NCBI RefSeq assembly: GCF_004322755.1
Contig: NZ_CP036401.1
Coordinates: 6,200,001 to 6,264,000 of the forward strand
Length of the DNA stretch: 64,000 bases
DNA from: Pseudoduganella albidiflava
GTDB taxonomy: Bacteria > Pseudomonadota > Gammaproteobacteria > Burkholderiales > Burkholderiaceae_D
Direction of reading: 5' to 3'
In this document: in pieces, positions 59,745-64,000 of the stretch
Position numbering within the stretch: the first letter of the stretch is position 1
How the letters are laid out: every line of letters begins with the position of its first letter
The notes under the pieces: generated by a model
Told to the model about the DNA's origin: nothing
The model's input: the letters and a program-made list of their open reading frames with translations, nothing else
Databases searched by the model: none
Made by a program: the position numbers and the translations under genes

Positions 59745-61100
59745 TCAGTTCGGCAGCGGCGATGCGGTCGTGGTGCCGGCGCTGCCGGTCATCAGCTTCT
59801 CGTCATCCTGCACGCTGACGGTGCCGGACGACTCTTCGATGAAGCGCTTGCGCATCGGCCGCAGCACCCACCAGGCCATGATGGCAGCCACCGCATTCAT
59901 GCCGCAGCCGACGAAGAAGACGGCTTCCCAGCTGCCCGTCATGGCCGTGATGATGCTGGAGATCGGCACGAAGATCGATGCCGTGCCCTTCGCCGTGTAC
60001 ATCAACCCGGCATTGCCGGCGGCGTTGCGGGTACCGAACGTGTCGGCCGTGGTGGCGGGGAACAGGCTGTAGATCTCGCCCCAGGCAAAGAACACCAGGC
60101 CGGTCAGGATGACGAACATGATCGGATCGCGGCCGAAGTAGTACAGCAGGATGATGCCCACCGATTCCAGCGCGAAGGCGATGAACATCGTCTTCTCCCG
60201 GCCGATCTGGTCCGATACCCAGCCGAAGAATGGCCGCGTCAACCCGTTCAGCACCCGGTCGATCGCCAGGGCGAAGGTCAGTGCCGGCAGGACCATGCCC
60301 ATGATGTTGAACTTCACGCCATCGATCTCGAAGTCGGTTGCGATCGGCCCCATTTGCGCGGTGGCCATCAGGCCGCCGGCGGCGACCAGCACGAACATCG
60401 TGTACATCACCCAGAACACCGGGGTACGCACCATCTGCGAAGGCTTGAAGTCGGCCGTTGTCTGCAGCACGTTCGGGTTGATCTTCTTCTTGATGGCCTT
60501 GCTCGCCGTGTGGGGCGGACGCACCATCATCAGCGCCAGCAGGATCACGATCGCGCCCTGGCCGATGCCGAAGTACAGGAACGTGTCCTGGTAGCCGCGC
60601 TCCGCGATCATGTTCGAGATCGGGATGATGGTGGCGGCCGAGCCGGCGCCGAAGCCGGCGGCGGTCAGGCCCGCAGCCAGGCCGCGGCGGTCCGGGAACC
60701 ATTTCAGTGACTGGCCCACGCAGGTGCCGTAGACGGCGCCGGCACCGATGCCGCTGATCGCCGCGGCGATGTACAGCACGGCCAGGGTGTCGGCATACGA
60801 GTTCATCACCCAGCCGATGGCGCACAGCAGGCCACCGAACAGCACCACGGGGCGGGGGCCCCACTTGTCCACGGCCCAGCCCTCGACCGGCACCAGCCAG
60901 GTTTCGGTCAGGATGAAGATCGTGAAGGCCACCTGGATCGATGCCTTGGTCCAGCCGTGCGCCTCGGCGAGCGGATTGACGAACAGGGTCCAGCCATACT
61001 GCAGGTTGGCGATCATGGCCATGCAGACGATACCCATGATCAGTTGCATCCAGCGGAACGATGCTGGCCTTTCGATTGCTTTCGGTGCGTCGGTTTTCAT
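59745..61100 (-). CDS. oxlT: oxalate:formate antiporter (MFS)
   Basis: A 451-aa inner-membrane protein with 12 segments. It matches OxlT: residues for oxalate binding are the TM8 Arg (DRVLNGLTRPFFGWVSDQIG) and the TM11 Lys (LMYTAKGTASIFVPISSI). Other blocks are GIGAGAVYGTCVGQSLKWFP and the central loop KKKINPNVLQTTADFKPSQM. It swaps external oxalate for internal formate, which with Oxc and Frc builds a proton gradient. GGGAG precedes the ATG at 61100. A possible leader ORF and the oxalate motif lie upstream. Confidence 0.92.
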   Translation of the reverse strand: MKTDAPKAIERPASFRWMQLIMGIVCMAMIANLQYGWTLFVNPLAEAHGWTKASIQVAFTIFILTETWLVPVEGWAVDKWGPRPVVLFGGLLCAIGWVMNSYADTLAVLYIAAAISGIGAGAVYGTCVGQSLKWFPDRRGLAAGLTAAGFGAGSAATIIPISNMIAERGYQDTFLYFGIGQGAIVILLALMMVRPPHTASKAIKKKINPNVLQTTADFKPSQMVRTPVFWVMYTMFVLVAAGGLMATAQMGPIATDFEIDGVKFNIMGMVLPALTFALAIDRVLNGLTRPFFGWVSDQIGREKTMFIAFALESVGIILLYYFGRDPIMFVILTGLVFFAWGEIYSLFPATTADTFGTRNAAGNAGLMYTAKGTASIFVPISSIITAMTGSWEAVFFVGCGMNAVAAIMAWWVLRPMRKRFIEESSGTVSVQDDEKLMTGSAGTTTASPLPN

Positions 61101-61121
61101 GCAATGTCTCCCATCTATTAT

Positions 61122-61223
61122 TCAGCGCTGTTCGGATACCGCTGTTCGTGGCGTCGCTCCTGGCGGGGAGCTGGAACTTCGCAGGCGGTGGCGGGCGATG
61201 TTGCGGTGCAGTGGGTTGCTCAT
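61122..61223 (-). CDS. possible 33-aa leader ORF before oxlT
   Basis: An ATG at 61223 with a strong AGGAG box starts a 33-codon frame, MSNPLHRNIARHRLRSSSSP then Pro/Thr-rich, which stops 21 bp before the oxlT ATG. Arg and Ser are abundant. It could be a regulatory leader or a remnant gene. No family is known. It was missed by length limits. Confidence 0.35.
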   Translation of the reverse strand: MSNPLHRNIARHRLRSSSSPPGATPRTAVSEQR

Positions 61224-61270
61224 GGTCTTGTCTCCTGTTGGGTCCTGCCGAAAGACTCTGGAACCTTTTG

Positions 61271-61385
61271 TTGACCGCGGCCTCCGGCTGGTGCCGCGTG
61301 GCCTCGATCCCTTATTTGAAGTTCAACAGATGGGACGATTGTGGAAGAACGGTTTTCGCATATCCTTGACCGCGGTTAAGAATCA
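61271..61385. promoter_or_regulatory. oxalate-regulon motif copies upstream of oxlT
   Basis: TTGACCGCGGTTAAGAATCA at 61366-61385 repeats the oxc-side palindrome with one change and a close flank. A half site TTGACCGCGG lies at 61271-61280. The gap 61101-61434 otherwise holds only the leader ORF. Confidence 0.65.
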
Positions 61386-61434
61386 AAAAATCGTTTCGAG
61401 TAGTGGTAATCGCGCACGCTTCGGCAACCAGGAT

Positions 61435-61743
61435 TCAGATGCCGATCTGCGGCTGGCGCAGCTCGCGCCAGTCCATCGCCACGGCCAGGTCGCCGCCGGC
61501 CGCCAGGCATTGCGCCTCGCAGCGCTCCTTGGTGGCCAGGATCGCCGCCACCAGGAAGTCGGCGTCGTAGACAGTGAGCAGGTGGGGCTGGTGGCTGACC
61601 AGGTAGTCGCGTACGCAGGCGTGTTCGGCGCCGCAGTCGGGCAATTCGCAGCCGGTATCCCAGAACCAGGGCAAGCCCAGTTCGTGGAAGGCCGCGTTCC
61701 AGGCATTTCGCTGCGCCGTGGCGGCGCTGCCGGTGATCGTCAT
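61435..61743 (-). CDS. small hypothetical protein in the oxalate locus
   Basis: A 102-aa cytosolic protein with a very strong ribosome site (GGAGGAGACC before the ATG at 61743). Four cysteines in two groups (GCELPDCGAEHAC and ERCEAQC) and aromatic residues (GLPWFWDTG, YDADFLVAAIL) suggest a folded, perhaps metal-binding protein. I do not recognise a family. It is divergent from the LysR gene and upstream of oxlT. Confidence 0.7.
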   Translation of the reverse strand: MTITGSAATAQRNAWNAAFHELGLPWFWDTGCELPDCGAEHACVRDYLVSHQPHLLTVYDADFLVAAILATKERCEAQCLAAGGDLAVAMDWRELRQPQIGI

Positions 61744-61901
61744 GGTCTCCTCCGTCGATTGTTGTGCGGGTGGTGCTGACCTGACCGATACTAGGCCCGT
61801 CGAATGATTACCAAAAGTTAAAGTTTTTAGGGATAATCATCAGCGATCCTTAATACATCCCCAATCGCCGTGAATGGGGTGGCCACGACACCGGGAGCGC
61901 C

Positions 61902-62828
61902 ATGCGGAATGCCACACTGCGCCAGCTGAAGACCTTCGAGACGGTGGCGCGCCACCTGAGCTTTTCCCGCGCCGCCGAGGAACTGCACCTGACGCAGCCG
62001 GCCGTGTCGACGCAGATCCGCACGCTGGAAGGCCACGTGGGCGCCACGCTGTTCGAGCAGCTGGGCAAGAAGACCTTTCTCACCCAGGCGGGCGCCGAAC
62101 TGCTGCCGTTCAGCCGCGCCATCATCCAGCAGTTCGAGGACGCCGAGGCGGCGATGGCCCAGCACCGCGGCATTTCCGGTGGCCGCCTGGACGTGGCCGT
62201 GATCAGCGCCGGCGACTACTTCTTCCCCCAGCTGATGGTGGCGTTCGCGCGGCGCCATCCGGGCGTGCAGCTGAACCTGACCGTGCACAACCGCGAAGAG
62301 CTGCTCGGGCAGCTGGCGGCCAACCGCACCGATCTCGCCGTGATGGTGCGCCCGCCATCGCACGACACGCAGAACGATGCATTCGCGCCACACCCCTATG
62401 TGATCGTCGCCGCGCCGCAGCATCCGCTGGCGGAAGTTGGCCGCGAACCGATCGCCTTGCGCGAACTGGTGCGGCACCCGTTCGTGGTGCGCGAACGGGG
62501 CTCCGATACCTGGCATTCGATGGAGGATGCATTCGGGCCGCGGCTGGCCGAGCTGCAGGTGGCGATGGAGATCAAGAGCACGGAGACGATCAAGCAGGCC
62601 GTCATCGCCGGCATCGGCCTGGGCTTCCTGTCGGCGCACACGATCGGCCGCGAAGTGGCGGCGGGCAGCCTGGTGGTACTGCCGGTCGAGCGCTTTCCGC
62701 TGATGCTGAACTGGTACGTGGTGCACCGCCGCGAGAAACGGCTGCCGCCGGTGGCCAGCGCGTTCCGGCAATTCCTGCTCGACGATGGCGCCGAGTGGAT
62801 CGGGCGGCTGATACCGACGGCGGGCTGA
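61902..62828 (+). CDS. LysR-type regulator, CbbR-like
   Basis: A 308-aa protein. Residues 4-65 are the helix-turn-helix (LRQLKTFETVARHLSFSRAA, LTQPAVSTQIRTLEGHVGAT); residues 95-300 are the effector domain (GRLDVAVISAGDYFFPQLMV). The closest group by pattern is CbbR/RbcR, which senses sugar phosphates or NADPH in carbon fixation. It is divergent from the small cysteine-rich gene, with an imperfect dyad (TGATTACC / GGATAATCA, 61805-61839) between. A role in oxalate or formate metabolism is likely by position. Confidence 0.88.
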   Translation: MRNATLRQLKTFETVARHLSFSRAAEELHLTQPAVSTQIRTLEGHVGATLFEQLGKKTFLTQAGAELLPFSRAIIQQFEDAEAAMAQHRGISGGRLDVAVISAGDYFFPQLMVAFARRHPGVQLNLTVHNREELLGQLAANRTDLAVMVRPPSHDTQNDAFAPHPYVIVAAPQHPLAEVGREPIALRELVRHPFVVRERGSDTWHSMEDAFGPRLAELQVAMEIKSTETIKQAVIAGIGLGFLSAHTIGREVAAGSLVVLPVERFPLMLNWYVVHRREKRLPPVASAFRQFLLDDGAEWIGRLIPTAG

Positions 62829-62874
62829 CGGCTGCCGGTGCGCCGGCCTTGGTGTCTAGGATACCAAGCCCGTT

Positions 62875-62979
62875 AAGTTAAGCGTCATCCGGCACATTGA
62901 AAGCGCATGCGTTCACCCCAACAGCGAAGGGCTGGGGTCAGACCCAGCGGGTCTGACCCCGGAATTTGCCCTTGGGGTG
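62875..62979 (+). repeat. 104-bp dispersed repeat, copy 2
   Basis: Starts AAGTTAAGCGTCATCCGGCA like copy 1 at 28769, and contains the GGGGTCAGACCC and GGGTCTGACCCC pair. The gap 62829-63082 holds no gene. It lies downstream of the LysR gene. Confidence 0.85.
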
Positions 62980-63010
62980 GGCTTACCTTGACGGCATTCA
63001 CGAAAACACC

Positions 63011-63082
63011 GGTGTCCGACACCCCGACAACGGGTGTCCAGCACCAGGCGGGCAGGCGCGCAGGCGCGCAGGCGCGCAGGCA
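63011..63082. repeat. GTC-N-GAC palindromes and 8-bp microsatellite
   Basis: GGTGTCCGACACC (63011) and GGTGTCCAGCACC (63033) match the motif type at 2647-2749. An array of GCAGGCGC units (63052-63082) follows, right up to the stop of the deacetylase-family gene. Confidence 0.8.

Positions 63083-64000
<918 letters not shown>

Overview
The window reads as chromosomal DNA of a GC-rich betaproteobacterium, most likely an Oxalobacteraceae member of the Massilia group. This is inferred from the high GC, the Burkholderiales-type porin, a PhaM-like PHA granule protein, and the gallate, oxalate and choline-O-sulfate catabolic genes. There is no rRNA, tRNA, CRISPR array, phage or insertion sequence that I can support. 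Coding density is high. The few longer gaps are filled by short palindromic repeats of the GTC-N-GAC type.

Layout. 1-2479: the end of a leftward condensin-like operon (MukF/MksF-like, MukE/MksE-like and the first 85 codons of an SMC-type ATPase). 2480-12540: housekeeping genes, comprising two DUF3108 envelope proteins, PhaM, a histidine kinase/TPR response regulator pair, mnmC with a decayed methyltransferase half, tag, a BCCT transporter and OsmC. 12541-20088: DUF4142, HxlR, a lone receiver protein, a BlaI/M56-TonB/SIMPL operon, a TPR-methyltransferase and an O-methyltransferase.

20253-28667: a complete gallate pathway. galA cleaves gallate. A LigJ-type hydratase, the galD tautomerase and the galC aldolase take the product to pyruvate and oxaloacetate. 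A transporter, a porin and a double-HTH LysR regulator complete the set. 29068-32565: siderophore-interacting reductase and a DUF3649/PepSY/DUF3325 membrane operon facing each other across a Fur-like box. 32569-34449: MarR and a DUF819 membrane protein.

34462-41986: a choline-O-sulfate locus: LysR regulator, BetC sulfatase, ChoX binding protein, a TonB-dependent receptor, ChoV and ChoW. The receptor inside this operon is unusual. 42061-44020: a lower-GC AbiE-type toxin-antitoxin pair with repeated 17-bp operators, probably acquired.

44103-51214: the strongest candidate for an undescribed system. It is a tightly packed leftward operon of GntR regulator, FumA/AprA-like flavoprotein, two-cluster ferredoxin, a binding protein with a NosL-like tail, permease, ATPase, HEAT-repeat protein and DUF971. 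51383-52020: a DinJ/YafQ module.

53568-62828: oxalate catabolism. It holds oxc-frc, a divergent Crp/Fnr-type regulator, an OxlT-type antiporter with a possible leader ORF, a FAH-family hydrolase, a PanE-family reductase, a small unknown protein and a LysR regulator. A shared TTGACCGCGG-type motif upstream of both oxc and oxlT suggests one regulon. An isolated 49-codon gene with its own promoter and terminator sits inside this region. The window closes with a repeat-bearing gap and a histone-deacetylase-family amidohydrolase cut by the window end.
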